Assembly: GCA_002419585.1 (NCBI GenBank)
Contig: DIGJ01000034.1
Coordinates: forward strand, 57,644 to 121,643
DNA from: Lachnoclostridium sp. UBA5725
GTDB lineage: Bacteria; Bacillota; Clostridia; Lachnospirales; Lachnospiraceae
DNA: 64,000 nt
Direction of reading: 5' to 3'
The notes below the pieces were generated by a model. The model saw only the letters and a program-made list of their open reading frames with translations. It was not told the DNA's origin and did not search any database. Below are positions 36,424 to 45,231 of the stretch, one piece after another (position 1 is the first letter of the stretch; each line of letters starts with the position of its first letter). The position numbers and the translations under genes were made by a program.

Positions 36424-37149
36424 ATGTTGCAGCTTGCGGTCTGTGATGACAACATGGACGAGTTATCCAACATGGTACAGCTTATAAATTTGTATCGAAC
36501 ATCAAGAAATATCGACTGCGAATGTGTCGTTTTTACTAGCGGCATTGAACTGATTTCGGCTTTGGAGACTGGAGAGCAATTTAATATCTATTGTCTGGAT
36601 ATTATTATGCCTGGCCTTATGGGCATTGATGTAGCAAAGGAGGTGCGGGCGTTTGATAAAGCTTCGCCCATTTTATTTTTCACCTCCTCACCAGAGTTTG
36701 CTTTGGAAAGCTATTCCGTGAGAGCCATCAATTACGTGTTAAAACCAGTTTCAAAAGAAAAGCTGTTCGATACCCTTGATGAGGTAATCGAACAGTTAAA
36801 TATCGAAAAAGCGGAGGATTCGGTTATCGTAAAGAGCAAAGTTGGCATCCAGAAACTATTGATTTCCAATTTGGTGTTTATTGAGGTGATTGGCAGGAAA
36901 GTGTTGTATCATCTGCTTTCCGGCAAAGTAGTCGAGTGCTTGGAGTCGTTTTCTTCGGTCTGTGACCAGCTTTCGAACTATGAATGTTTTTTCAAGCCTC
37001 ACCGCTCCTATCTTGTGAATATGAAGTATGTAAATACCATCGAGAATCACCAGGTGACCTTGCAGACGCTTTCCGTTATCCCTGTTGCACAGGGCAAAGC
37101 GAAGGTGTTCAAAGAACAGTATCTAGCCTATCAGATGGAGGGGGAATAA
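36424..37149 (+). CDS. LytTR-type response regulator
   Basis: A protein of 241 residues. The receiver (1-125) has 'VCDDN' and the phospho-Asp in 'IYCLDIIMPGLMG'. The LytTR domain follows with 'VFIEVIGRKVLYHL', 'FFKPHRSYLVNMKYV' and a C-terminal 'VIPVAQGK'. The frame is open seven codons further upstream, but GGGGGTGG precedes ATG at 36424. It is coupled to the kinase gene 4 bp downstream. Its probable site is the 21-bp-period repeat upstream, so autoregulation and control of the divergent lemA surface-protein unit are likely. Confidence 0.9.
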   Translation: MLQLAVCDDNMDELSNMVQLINLYRTSRNIDCECVVFTSGIELISALETGEQFNIYCLDIIMPGLMGIDVAKEVRAFDKASPILFFTSSPEFALESYSVRAINYVLKPVSKEKLFDTLDEVIEQLNIEKAEDSVIVKSKVGIQKLLISNLVFIEVIGRKVLYHLLSGKVVECLESFSSVCDQLSNYECFFKPHRSYLVNMKYVNTIENHQVTLQTLSVIPVAQGKAKVFKEQYLAYQMEGE

Positions 37150-37153
37150 TCGA

Positions 37154-38425
37154 ATGATAGTAACAGTTTTTGGACTCATACGATTTGGCTTCTCGCTGTT
37201 CTTTGGTCTGGCGGTCTCGGTGCTCTTTGCAGGAATCCCGCTTACACGGAAAAACCGTCTTATCACCTTCTTCCTTGGTACGTTTTTTCTTTGTGTTCAG
37301 TCCACCTGCTGGTGGATTTTAGGCCTAAATATAACATCAAAGCTTTATCCGCTGATTATTCATCTGCCGTTGATTTTTATTTTTTCTCTCTATTTTAAGC
37401 GTCCTTGGCGTATATCCATAGTCAGTGTACTTTCCGGTTATCTATGCTGTCAGGCGCCGCGCTGGTTTGGTTTTCTCGCTAGAGCAGTGGGCAAAAGCAG
37501 ACTTGCGGATCATCTTTTTTATATTGTGGCTGTATTTTTTTCCTACTATTTCTTAAAAAAATATGTTGCAGCATCTGTCCGGCAGTTGATGGAAAAGTCA
37601 TATCAATCCTGCTTGCTTTTGGGAGCCGTACCGTTTTTATACTATTCGTTCGACTACATTACCACCATCTATACGGATATACTTTACAGGGGAACGGAAT
37701 GGGCGGTGCAGTTTATGCCTTCCACTGTATCGGTTTTTTATTTTGTATTTGTCATTCTTTACTATGCTGAAACACAGAAACAGGCGAACCTCCAAAGGGA
37801 ACGGGATATGCTGGATTCACAGTTTCGGTTGGCGCAGACGGAGTTTGCCTCTCTACGGCAATTGCAGCAAAATGCCGCTGCCTATCGGCACGACATGCGT
37901 CATCATTTTACTCTTTTACAGAGCCTTGCTTCGAATGAGCGTATTGAGGAACTGAAAGAATATCTGCGAACGGCACAGTCTGACATCGATTCCATCATTC
38001 CTGTACGCTTTTGCGAAAACGAAACGGTTAATCTGATTTTGTCTGCCTTTTCCACCAAAGCCAAGCAAGCAAACATTCAGTTGACAATTGATGCAAAACT
38101 GCCGGATACGCTGCCATTTAGCGATACAGAGCTTTGTTCGCTTCTGTCAAATTCTTTGGAAAATGCGATACACGCCACAACGCATATTACGGACAGTGAC
38201 AGGAGGATTATTCGCCTGCGTGTGTATGATAAAAATCATAAGTTGTGTATTGACATCCGAAATTGCTATCAGACCGAGCCGCTATTTCATCAGGGACTGC
38301 CGGTGTCAAAAGAACAAGGACATGGATTTGGCACAAAGAGCATGGTTCATATCGTAGAAAAGCATGGTGGAGTATTTCAGTTTTCAGTCAAGGACGGCTG
38401 GTTTATATTTCAGGCTACTGCCTAA
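37154..38425 (+). CDS. GHKL-type sensor histidine kinase
   Basis: A 423-residue kinase with about six membrane segments to residue 205, the phospho-acceptor His in 'AAYRHDMRHHFTLLQ' (about 243-257), the N-box 'SNSLENAIHATTH' and the G-box 'HGFGTKSMVHIVEKHGG'. It is the partner of the LytTR regulator just upstream. The membrane part has no recognised sensor domain. It ends 30 bp before a terminator. Confidence 0.88.
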   Translation: MIVTVFGLIRFGFSLFFGLAVSVLFAGIPLTRKNRLITFFLGTFFLCVQSTCWWILGLNITSKLYPLIIHLPLIFIFSLYFKRPWRISIVSVLSGYLCCQAPRWFGFLARAVGKSRLADHLFYIVAVFFSYYFLKKYVAASVRQLMEKSYQSCLLLGAVPFLYYSFDYITTIYTDILYRGTEWAVQFMPSTVSVFYFVFVILYYAETQKQANLQRERDMLDSQFRLAQTEFASLRQLQQNAAAYRHDMRHHFTLLQSLASNERIEELKEYLRTAQSDIDSIIPVRFCENETVNLILSAFSTKAKQANIQLTIDAKLPDTLPFSDTELCSLLSNSLENAIHATTHITDSDRRIIRLRVYDKNHKLCIDIRNCYQTEPLFHQGLPVSKEQGHGFGTKSMVHIVEKHGGVFQFSVKDGWFIFQATA

Positions 38426-38455
38426 AATTATTTGGCTGTTTGATACAAAAGAAGG

Positions 38456-38499
38456 AGTTGCAAAACCACTAAGTTTCTGTGATTTTGCAACTCTATTTT
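38456..38499. terminator. Terminator between convergent genes
   Basis: AGTTGCAAAA (38456-38465) pairs with TTTTGCAACT (38483-38492), followed by a T-rich run. It lies between the kinase gene and the convergent subtilisin-like gene. Confidence 0.7.
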
Positions 38500-38528
38500 T
38501 CTACAGCTCCGTTTATATTCCATCTTAC

Positions 38529-39770
38529 TTATTTTTGTAGTTCATCCATTATCCCTACTGGATTTATGATCTTCGAAGTCGAATATTTCTTTCCTTTATA
38601 ATCGGTCTCATTGGCAATTGCAGTTTCTAATGCTACTTTCCAAAATTCTTTATAAGTAATATCCGAATCTACTTGACAAGCAAGCGCATATACGCCTGCT
38701 ATGTATGGAGTAGTCCAGCTCAAACCACCTACGCTGTATACTGCATAATCGTCAAATCCAGATGGTGCTGCTATGCACATATTATCCATTGGAGCACATA
38801 AAGTATTAGAACCAAACGTATCTTCTTCATCAACCCAATCCCAATTCGAATGAATATATGCTGTAAAATCGTCTGGACTAGACAACGCTTTTCTCCCTAA
38901 CCCCATGTAGTCTAGGTTTTCTCCTTTCATATCCTCTCGAGTGAATAACGTAGTAGATATGACAAATACCCCTTCCTCCTTTGCTTTCTTCAGTGCTTCC
39001 ATATAGTCTTCATAGCCCTTTTTATTTTCATCTTCACATCCCCACGAAATAGAAATCACTCTTATTTTTTTACTCTTTGATAACTTTTTATTTAACTCTA
39101 GCACTTGCAAGATATCATTTGCCACCGCTATCTGAGGATTTTTTTGCATAAAACTTTCTGCAAAATAGTATAAATCTGCTTCTGGTGCAACTCCGACCGA
39201 TTTGCCAACCGCTATGGATGCAACTGCTGCACCGTGTATCTCAGCCGGAATATTATTCGCTCCCTTTCCTTCTTTATAATATTTTAATCGATCTTTATAT
39301 TCTACATGATCCACTAATAATGTCTGATCAATAATAGCAATTCCTACGTTTTTACCTGTAATTCCTTTTTTATGGAGTTTTCTTACATTTAAACCAGGAT
39401 TTTTATATTGTTTCATAATTTTTTCCGGATTAAAACCTTTCGGAAGTTTTTTAGGCCAAATCGTAATGGTGCTAAAATCAGATAGTATTAACTTGTCTTT
39501 TTCCTTCGTTAAATCAAGCCTCGAAAGATCTGCATAGCGAAAGTCATAATAGCCTAATTTATCAATTTTTGGCATTTTATTTAATTTTTCAAGGATGTCA
39601 CCATTCGCCTCAGGATGTCGTTCGATATAAATATCTTCCAAATCCCTTTTAATTTCTCTTTGTTTTGTACTTGCTGACAGTATTAAATTTGAATCTGTAT
39701 TTACCTCCATTAAGGCTATACCCATCATCACAGCCATACTTCCAACCAAAATCTTTTTCCAAATTTTCAT
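38529..39770 (-). CDS. Subtilisin-like (S8) secreted protein
   Basis: A 413-residue protein with a signal-anchor-like N terminus and an S8 fold. Asp148 lies in 'GIAIIDQT', His179 in 'AEIHGAAVA' and Ser351 in 'GLSWTTPYIAG', so the triad can be placed. The stretch where subtilisins carry the oxyanion-hole Asn ('AAGN') reads 'VISTTLFT' here, with no Asn, so activity may be low or the substrate range unusual. The region 300-335 is rich in Asp and Trp. ATG at 39770 follows GAGG by nine bases; six upstream codons are dropped. It lies beside a two-component system with a broken regulator. Confidence 0.75.
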   Translation of the reverse strand: MKIWKKILVGSMAVMMGIALMEVNTDSNLILSASTKQREIKRDLEDIYIERHPEANGDILEKLNKMPKIDKLGYYDFRYADLSRLDLTKEKDKLILSDFSTITIWPKKLPKGFNPEKIMKQYKNPGLNVRKLHKKGITGKNVGIAIIDQTLLVDHVEYKDRLKYYKEGKGANNIPAEIHGAAVASIAVGKSVGVAPEADLYYFAESFMQKNPQIAVANDILQVLELNKKLSKSKKIRVISISWGCEDENKKGYEDYMEALKKAKEEGVFVISTTLFTREDMKGENLDYMGLGRKALSSPDDFTAYIHSNWDWVDEEDTFGSNTLCAPMDNMCIAAPSGFDDYAVYSVGGLSWTTPYIAGVYALACQVDSDITYKEFWKVALETAIANETDYKGKKYSTSKIINPVGIMDELQK

Positions 39771-39864
39771 TTTTAATATCCTCTCCATATTTACTATTAA
39801 TTATTATAAATGAAAATTCTTTCACAATTTCGATATAATTCTTTCAATAATCTTTCATTGATCA

Positions 39865-41514
39865 CTATTTCATACATTCAAAGGAAATTTTAACTTTAAA
39901 CATATCTCCTTCTACTATAATTTCAAAAGTCCCCCCACAAATCTGCGTATAGCTTTTCGCAATGGCAAGCCCAAGCCCATTTCCTTCTCCTGCTCTTGAT
40001 TCATTTCCCCTCACGAACCGCCCTGCAATTTCTTCAGAAGTAAAGTTCATTTCATAGGATGCTGTATTTTGGATGGTAAAAAAAACTCGATTATCCTCAA
40101 GATATGTAGAAATAAAAATTCGTGTACCCGTCATGGCATATTTTAATGCATTTTCGATTAAATTTTGAATCACGCGGTATAGCTGCGTACCATCTCCAAG
40201 GAATTTAACTGCTTGTTCCATTAAATTTTGTTTTATGACAAAACCACTTGTTGCTATTGTATCTTCCATATCACACATTGTCTGGATAATTAATTTATTC
40301 AAGTCAAGTGGTTGTATCGTAAGTGATGCATTTCCACTTGTGACTTTTGCTAAGTCGAATAATTCTTTGATCATGATATGCAAACTTTCCGCTTTTTTAC
40401 TTAATTTATGCAGATAATCTTTTCCATCCTCTGTGACATAATTTTCTCTTTCAAGCAAATCAATATATCCGATCATCGAAGTCAATGGTGTTTTTAGATC
40501 ATGCGAAATATTCGTTATTAAATCTACTTTGAGCTTTTCATTCCGTATCCATCCTTCCATGCTCTCTTTAAGCGTTTCATCCAAATGCATAATATCTTCT
40601 CCGAGCTGGTAAATAATTGATTGCTTCGTCAGCCTATTTTCAACATTTACTTCACCTTTGGACACCTGAGATATCTGTTTTGATAAAATCGCAACATCAT
40701 ATTCAAAATCACTTTTTACGACAAACCAAGCCACAAGTATAATTTCAACAATACAAGGAATTCCAATGACCAAGATTAGATTTAGAGTCTTACTTTGCAC
40801 GTTCAAATCAAAAATATACCAGCACATCTCATATCCAATCAAGAATATCTGCATTACAGTAAACACAATCTTTCTTTTATAGATTCTTTTAAAAATTGGC
40901 TGTTGCCTTTGAATAAACAAATAATGATTCAAAATATTAGCTAAGAATGATGTTTTTGCAATCCATCCGCTTTTTATTCTTCTTACAAAGATAGTTATCA
41001 TAACAAGATATGTAAAACTTCCAAATATGAATTTTAGAAAAACAGAAATAATGTTAAAAATAATAGTGGTGCTATATACATTATTTTCGTACATATTCAG
41101 CAAATCATCCATCCATATAGCATCGTTAGACCAATCATTTTTAGCCCAAAACCATAAATCTGATTTTTGGGCTAAAATAATTGTTCCAATTATACAAAGA
41201 CACAAAACTAGTTCAAACGAGATTTTGTCACCTAATAACATCTTGTCTCCTGGTTGTATTTTACAAAAATATAAAACAATGCATATTAAAATTAAGAGAA
41301 TTAAACTTATATAAAGTAAACCAAAAATAAGATTTATATCTCGTCCAAATAGTTTGCGTTGCATAACCCCATAACCATATTGGTCGCAAAATAACAAATA
41401 TTCTTGATATATCGTATTCATACTGCAAAGTAAGCTAAATAGAATACTAATCATCCAAAAAAGCCCATAACTATATGCACGATTTTTACTGATCTTTTTC
41501 AATTTTATATCCAA
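39865..41514 (-). CDS. Sensor histidine kinase (HisKA type)
   Basis: A 549-residue kinase. About six membrane spans cover the first 265 residues. The dimerisation domain has 'NISHDLKTPLTSMIGYIDLL' (His about 340) and the ATPase domain has 'QNLIENALKYA' and 'GNGLGLAIAKSY'. The cytoplasmic part is of the VanS/PhoR kind; the multi-span sensor part is not a known domain. Its start overlaps the last codons of the response regulator by 29 bp. Because the regulator is frameshifted, this kinase may lack its normal partner. Confidence 0.88.
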   Translation of the reverse strand: MDIKLKKISKNRAYSYGLFWMISILFSLLCSMNTIYQEYLLFCDQYGYGVMQRKLFGRDINLIFGLLYISLILLILICIVLYFCKIQPGDKMLLGDKISFELVLCLCIIGTIILAQKSDLWFWAKNDWSNDAIWMDDLLNMYENNVYSTTIIFNIISVFLKFIFGSFTYLVMITIFVRRIKSGWIAKTSFLANILNHYLFIQRQQPIFKRIYKRKIVFTVMQIFLIGYEMCWYIFDLNVQSKTLNLILVIGIPCIVEIILVAWFVVKSDFEYDVAILSKQISQVSKGEVNVENRLTKQSIIYQLGEDIMHLDETLKESMEGWIRNEKLKVDLITNISHDLKTPLTSMIGYIDLLERENYVTEDGKDYLHKLSKKAESLHIMIKELFDLAKVTSGNASLTIQPLDLNKLIIQTMCDMEDTIATSGFVIKQNLMEQAVKFLGDGTQLYRVIQNLIENALKYAMTGTRIFISTYLEDNRVFFTIQNTASYEMNFTSEEIAGRFVRGNESRAGEGNGLGLAIAKSYTQICGGTFEIIVEGDMFKVKISFECMK

Positions 41515-42201
41515 TGCCCCACACCACCTTTAAATATTTTGGTTGTTTTGGATTGATTTCTATTTTCTCACGAATCCGCCTAATATGTACCATTACTGTA
41601 TTTTCCACGGAATAAACCTCTTCATTCCATACATTTTGATAAATCTGCTCTGATGAAAAAACCCGACCCGGATTTGACATAAGCAGCTGCAAAATCTTAT
41701 ATTCTGTTGCTGTTAGATTAAAACAGGTACCTTCCACATTGATTTCCTTCGTGGCAGTACTCAATTTCAATTTACCAACAGTAATCGTTTCTGATTCCTG
41801 TTGTTTCTCATTCTCATTTTGGGAAGCACTAATGTAAAATATCTCCTTAACTGTGCTTTTACTCTTGCTAATAGTTCAGCTGTATTAAATGGTTTCTCGA
41901 TGTAATCATCCGCTCCCATCACAAGTCCTGCAACCTTGTCACTTTCCTCTGTCTTAGCAGATAAGATGAGTATTGGAATGTTATTCTTTTCTCTTATTTT
42001 CATCATCGCAGATATACCGTTTAACTTTGGCATCATAACATCAAGTAAAATCAAATTTATTTTGTTTATGTTTACTATTTGCACCGCTTCAATACCATCA
42101 TACGCTTGGTACACTTGATATCCTTCTAACGTAAGTAATTTTGTCAAAACCTCAACAATTTCCTTGTCATCATCTACAACTAATATATTAAATTGTTTCA
42201 T
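41486..42201 (-). pseudogene. OmpR-family response regulator with frameshift
   Basis: Two adjoining frames together make one normal regulator. The upstream frame holds a receiver: 'NILVVDDDKEIVEVL', phospho-Asp in 'LILLDVMMPKLNG', 'ADDYIEKPFN' and 'ARVKAQLRRYFTL'. It then runs into unrelated codons and stops at 41767. The other frame continues with 'QNENEKQQESETITVGKLKL' and a full winged helix ('LTATEYKILQLLMSNPGRVF', 'VMVHIRRIREKIE', 'VVWGIGYKIE'). Adding one G between 41828 and 41829 restores 'FTLGASQNENEK'. This is either a real one-base loss or a sequencing error. The receiver start is uncertain; ATG at 42201 fits the family but lacks a good ribosome site. Confidence 0.85.
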
Positions 42202-42246
42202 ACTTTTTATTACATATTGCATCTGATTAAGATGCATTCCTTTCTC

Positions 42247-43281
42247 TCACAGCGTAACTTTATTCTTCCCGCTCCGTTTGGACAAATACAGATTATAATC
42301 AGCCTTTCTTATTCCATCTTCAAGCGAAACGTGCTCTTCATTATTAATATACACTCCAAAGCTTGCGGTCACAGAAGCAGAAATGCCATCCGATTGGATT
42401 ACTTCCTCTTCTATATCTTTACGTATTTTTTCAACTCTTTGTGATACTTTTTCTTTTTCAACAAAATTATGAAAAAAGATAATAATTTCTTCCCCGCCAT
42501 ACCTGGCAACGATATCATTGGTTCGAGTCGCATTTTTTATAATAGTTGCCACTCTTTTTAATACTTCATCTCCATAAGGATGTCCATAAGCATCATTAAT
42601 TGCTTTGAAATTATCGAGATCAACCATTACTATACTATATTTCATATCTGCAAGGTTTTTTATATAGGAAAGAGTTTCAAAGAAATATCGCTTATTATAA
42701 ATACCGGTAAGTCCATCTCTGTTTGCACTTTCCTTCGTCTGGTTATAAAGAATGTTGTTTTCAATTGCTACACCAATGTGATTACCCAACGAAGTTAAAA
42801 ACAATGCATGGTCTTTTGTGAAGTAATCTTTTTCCCGATGCTGAATCAGTATAAAACCAAGAACTCTTTTATCTAGCTTAATTGGAACTCCTAAACATGA
42901 ATAAATTTGATCTTCTTCCTTCGTTGTTTCATAAATTGGAAGATCACTGTTGATAATGAACTCATCTTCTTTGTTGGCTATTATAAGTTTCTTTTCTTCT
43001 TCAATATTAGTATAGGAAAAGTTCTGGGATGCTGCTTCAAAATGCTCACCATTTCCTTTAATGTAAATAGTGGAATACTTCGCACCAAGAACTCCAATAA
43101 GCATATCGTTGATTATCGGGAAGAGATTCGGATTTTTTATATACTGGTTAATATACTTGCTGATTTCCAGTAGATTTGTAAAAATATTTAACTTTTTCTC
43201 TAGTATCGTTACTTTTTGGGACAAATCATATATTGTCTTTTCTGTAAAATTCTGATATTTTTCAAAATTCACTGCATCCAT
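42247..43281 (-). CDS. GAF-GGDEF diguanylate cyclase
   Basis: A protein of 344 residues. A short coiled start is followed by a GAF-type sensor domain (about 35-165, including 'GAKYSTIYIKGNGEHFEAAS' and 'CLGVPIKLDKRVLGFILIQH') and a GGDEF domain starting at 'DGLTGIYNKRYFFETL'. The active site reads 'YGGEEI', an accepted variant though Ile replaces the usual Phe. 'RTND' five residues before it is an RxxD inhibitory site, so cyclic di-GMP feedback is expected. Fourteen upstream codons are dropped because GGAGG precedes ATG at 43281. It is soluble. Confidence 0.9.
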   Translation of the reverse strand: MDAVNFEKYQNFTEKTIYDLSQKVTILEKKLNIFTNLLEISKYINQYIKNPNLFPIINDMLIGVLGAKYSTIYIKGNGEHFEAASQNFSYTNIEEEKKLIIANKEDEFIINSDLPIYETTKEEDQIYSCLGVPIKLDKRVLGFILIQHREKDYFTKDHALFLTSLGNHIGVAIENNILYNQTKESANRDGLTGIYNKRYFFETLSYIKNLADMKYSIVMVDLDNFKAINDAYGHPYGDEVLKRVATIIKNATRTNDIVARYGGEEIIIFFHNFVEKEKVSQRVEKIRKDIEEEVIQSDGISASVTASFGVYINNEEHVSLEDGIRKADYNLYLSKRSGKNKVTL

Positions 43282-43421
43282 AAAACATTTTCCTCCGCTA
43301 GATATATAGATTGTCGTTAACATTGAAATATAGTCCCTTTAAGTATAGCTGATTATATCAAACAAAGATTACATTTACAATACAAACTTCACTATGTACT
43401 TTTTCATTTTTCCAGCAAATA

Positions 43422-43465
43422 AAATAAGACCTTCACAATCCTAATGACGGTGAAAGCCTTATTTA
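43422..43465 (-). terminator. Hairpin after tRNA genes
   Basis: AAATAAGACCTTCAC and GGTGAAAGCCTTATTT pair with two mismatches. It lies just downstream of tRNA-Leu on the minus strand and upstream of the GGDEF gene start, so it probably ends the tRNA transcript. Confidence 0.5.
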
Positions 43466-43490
43466 AATGAACTGCTCGCAGTTCGATGAC

Positions 43491-43574
43491 TGCGGGAGAT
43501 GGGACTTGAACCCACACGAGAATACACCCACAAGATCCTTAGTCTTGCCTGTCTGCCAATTCCAGCACTCCCGC
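43491..43574 (-). tRNA. tRNA-Leu (anticodon AAG)
   Basis: An 84-nt class II tRNA read on the minus strand. Acceptor GCGGGAG pairs with CTCCCGC, discriminator A. The D arm has TTGGCAGA, the anticodon stem is CAAGA/TCTTG with loop CTAAGGA, the long variable arm follows, and the T loop is TTCAAGT between GTGGG and CCCAT. Position 34 is A, so the anticodon is AAG (reads CUU, and others if modified to inosine). CCA is not encoded. It sits 3 bp after tRNA-Asn. Confidence 0.9.
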
Positions 43575-43577
43575 ATA

Positions 43578-43649
43578 CTCCCCGAGTTGGGCTCGAACCA
43601 ACAACCCCACGGTTAACAGCCGTGTGCTCTACCATTGAGCTATCGAGGA
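43578..43649 (-). tRNA. tRNA-Asn (anticodon GTT)
   Basis: A 72-nt tRNA on the minus strand. Acceptor TCCTCGA pairs with TCGGGGA, discriminator G as usual for Asn. The anticodon stem is CACGG/CCGTG with loop CTGTTAA, anticodon GTT. The T loop is TTCGAGC. CCA is not encoded. It is the first of a two-gene tRNA cluster. Confidence 0.93.
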
Positions 43650-43847
43650 ATGCAAAATATATTATAGATTACAAAACATCATATGTCAAGCATAATACGT
43701 AATATTTTTCAAAAAATATATTTTATTTATACAATTTTAGAGTCATGCCTCTACCGAAACGAAATTGGTTTACGGAATCCCTGACACTATAGCGCCCTGG
43801 GTTCCATAAAGTCCTATTTCCAATCTATTTAAACCAAGCGCGTAAGC

Positions 43848-43873
43848 AGCTAGCTAGCAAGCTAGTAAGCTAG
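43848..43873. repeat. AGCTAG short tandem tract
   Basis: AGCTAGCTAGC, then AAGCTAGT and AAGCTAG: four near-copies of a short unit in the gap between tRNA-Asn and rplT. No function is evident. The neighbouring 43770-43842 has weak self-complementarity only. Confidence 0.5.
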
Positions 43874-43915
43874 TCCACTGGTTATTGTAAGATTAATCCA
43901 AAGCAATTTTTTTGC

Positions 43916-44272
43916 TTAAGCAAGTTTTGTTTTAGCAACTTCAACTAATGCTGTAAATCCAGCAGGATCATTGATAGCCATTTCAGATAACATTTTTCTG
44001 TTAACTGTAACTTCTGCTAATTTTAATCCATACATAAATTTGCTGTAAGAAAGTCCATTCATACGAGCTGCTGCATTGATACGTGCAATCCATAACTGTC
44101 TGAACTGTCTCTTCTTTTGTTTTCTACCAGCAAAAGACTCTGTTAAACCTCTCATTACTGACTGTTTCGCTACTCTATATTGGTTAGATCTAGCGCCTCT
44201 ATATCCTTTAGCTAACTTTAATACTCTATTGTGTTTCTTTTTAGCGTTCATTCCGCCTTTAATTCTTGCCAT
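43916..44272 (-). CDS. 50S ribosomal protein L20 RplT
   Basis: A 118-residue basic protein with the L20 signature 'RQLWIARINAAARMNGLSY' (about 60-78) and N-terminal 'KKKHNRVLKLAKGYRGARS'. It binds 23S rRNA early in assembly and in Firmicutes represses its own operon by binding the leader. It is last in infC-rpmI-rplT, 25 bp after rpmI. Confidence 0.97.
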   Translation of the reverse strand: MARIKGGMNAKKKHNRVLKLAKGYRGARSNQYRVAKQSVMRGLTESFAGRKQKKRQFRQLWIARINAAARMNGLSYSKFMYGLKLAEVTVNRKMLSEMAINDPAGFTALVEVAKTKLA

Positions 44273-44297
44273 TGTTTATTTCCTCCGTTTCTTCAAA

Positions 44298-44495
44298 TTA
44301 TAAATAAGGTAAGATTTTTTTCATTACCTTAGCGTTTGTGCTGTCAGTAATCGTAGCTTTTCTAAGATTTCTTTTAACTTTTGCTGATTTCTTAGTTAAG
44401 ATATGTCTCTTATATGCTTTATTTCTTTTTAATTTTCCTGTTCCTGTTACTTTGAAACGTTTCGCTGCTGCTCTTTTTGTTTTTAATTTTGGCAT
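44298..44495 (-). CDS. 50S ribosomal protein L35 RpmI
   Basis: A 65-residue basic protein starting 'MPKLKTKRAAAKRFKVTGTG', the L35 consensus, and continuing with 'KRHILTKKSAKVKRNL'. It lies between infC and rplT, as in almost all bacteria, with a CCTCCTT-complementary site before ATG. Confidence 0.97.
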   Translation of the reverse strand: MPKLKTKRAAAKRFKVTGTGKLKRNKAYKRHILTKKSAKVKRNLRKATITDSTNAKVMKKILPYL

Positions 44496-44530
44496 TGTAT
44501 TTTCCTCCTTAAAATTTAACTATCTCTATG

Positions 44531-45037
44531 TTAACGTTTTTCTGTTAAAAACATTATCATACTTCTGCCTTCAAGCTTTGCTGGTTTTTCAACTACAGCA
44601 ATGTCTTCCACCTTTGAATAAAAGTCATCTAAAATCTGTCTACCCTTTCCCATGTGCGCCATTTCACGACCACGGAAACGAAGTGCAACTTTTACCTTAT
44701 CGCCTTTTGTCAAAAACTTTCTAGCCTGACTTGCTTTGGTATTCATATCATTTACATCAATATTTGGTGATAAACGAATTTCTTTTACATCCGTTACCTT
44801 TTGTTTCTTTTTTGCTTCTTTGTCTTTGCGAGTTAGTTCATATTTATACTTACCATAATCAATAATCTTACATACTGGTGGTTTTGCGGTTGGAGCAATC
44901 TTTACCAAATCAAGTTCCGCATCTCTTGCAAGTTTCATGGCATCTTTTGATGACATAACTCCAAGCTGTTCTCCCTCTTCTCCAATCAATCGAACTTCTT
45001 TATCTCTGATTTGTTCGTTAATCATTAAATCGCTAAT
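44531..45037 (-). CDS. Translation initiation factor IF-3 InfC, ATT start
   Basis: A 168-residue factor that binds the 30S subunit and checks start codons. 'LMINEQIRDKEVRLIG' opens the N domain, 'PPVCKIIDYGKYKYE' the linker helix, and 'LRFRGREMAHMGKGRQIL' lies in the C domain. The start chosen is ATT at 45037, read as Met: GGAGGT stands exactly eight bases before it, whereas the first ATG, four codons later, is 20 bases from that site. AUU starts on infC are known in E. coli and Bacillus and serve IF-3 self-regulation. The open frame upstream to 45127 is part of the leader and is not coding. Confidence 0.93.
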   Translation of the reverse strand: MSDLMINEQIRDKEVRLIGEEGEQLGVMSSKDAMKLARDAELDLVKIAPTAKPPVCKIIDYGKYKYELTRKDKEAKKKQKVTDVKEIRLSPNIDVNDMNTKASQARKFLTKGDKVKVALRFRGREMAHMGKGRQILDDFYSKVEDIAVVEKPAKLEGRSMIMFLTEKR

Positions 45038-45045
45038 AGTAGTGC

Positions 45046-45225
45046 ACCTCCATAATAGTGTTGGCCAACCAAGCCGTGTTTGAATAAGTCCAGAGCAATA
45101 AAAAAACGTGGATACATATCCACGCACACAATCTTTACAAGGCTATACCTGTAAAAAAATATTAACCCAAGTCATCTATCATTAACGATGCTAAGGTGAG
45201 AGTGGATACTCTACTTGCTCAAAGT
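45046..45225 (-). promoter_or_regulatory. L20-type leader of infC-rpmI-rplT
   Basis: The leader of about 190 nt includes a terminator hairpin (CGTGGATACATATCCACG, 45107-45124) followed on the minus strand by seven T (45106-45100), placed before the infC ribosome site. Upstream segments such as GAGTATCCACTC can form competing stems. A leader with conditional termination in front of infC fits the L20 leader of Firmicutes, where L20 binding favours termination. The identity as L20 leader rests on position and terminator, not on a structure model. Confidence 0.7.
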
Positions 45226-45231
45226 AAATAA

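Noticed and set aside
41767..42237. Receiver frame as a separate single-domain regulator
   Set aside because: Its last 22 residues are out-of-frame sequence that spells a normal OmpR linker in the next frame, so it is half of a frameshifted gene.
43770..43842. Structured RNA in the gap between tRNA-Asn and rplT
   Set aside because: Only short pairings (ATTGG/CCAAT and GGAA/TTCC) with mismatches; not enough to call.
45038..45127. Upstream extension of the IF-3 reading frame
   Set aside because: It reads through the leader terminator and has no ribosome site; the ATT at 45037 with GGAGGT is far better.
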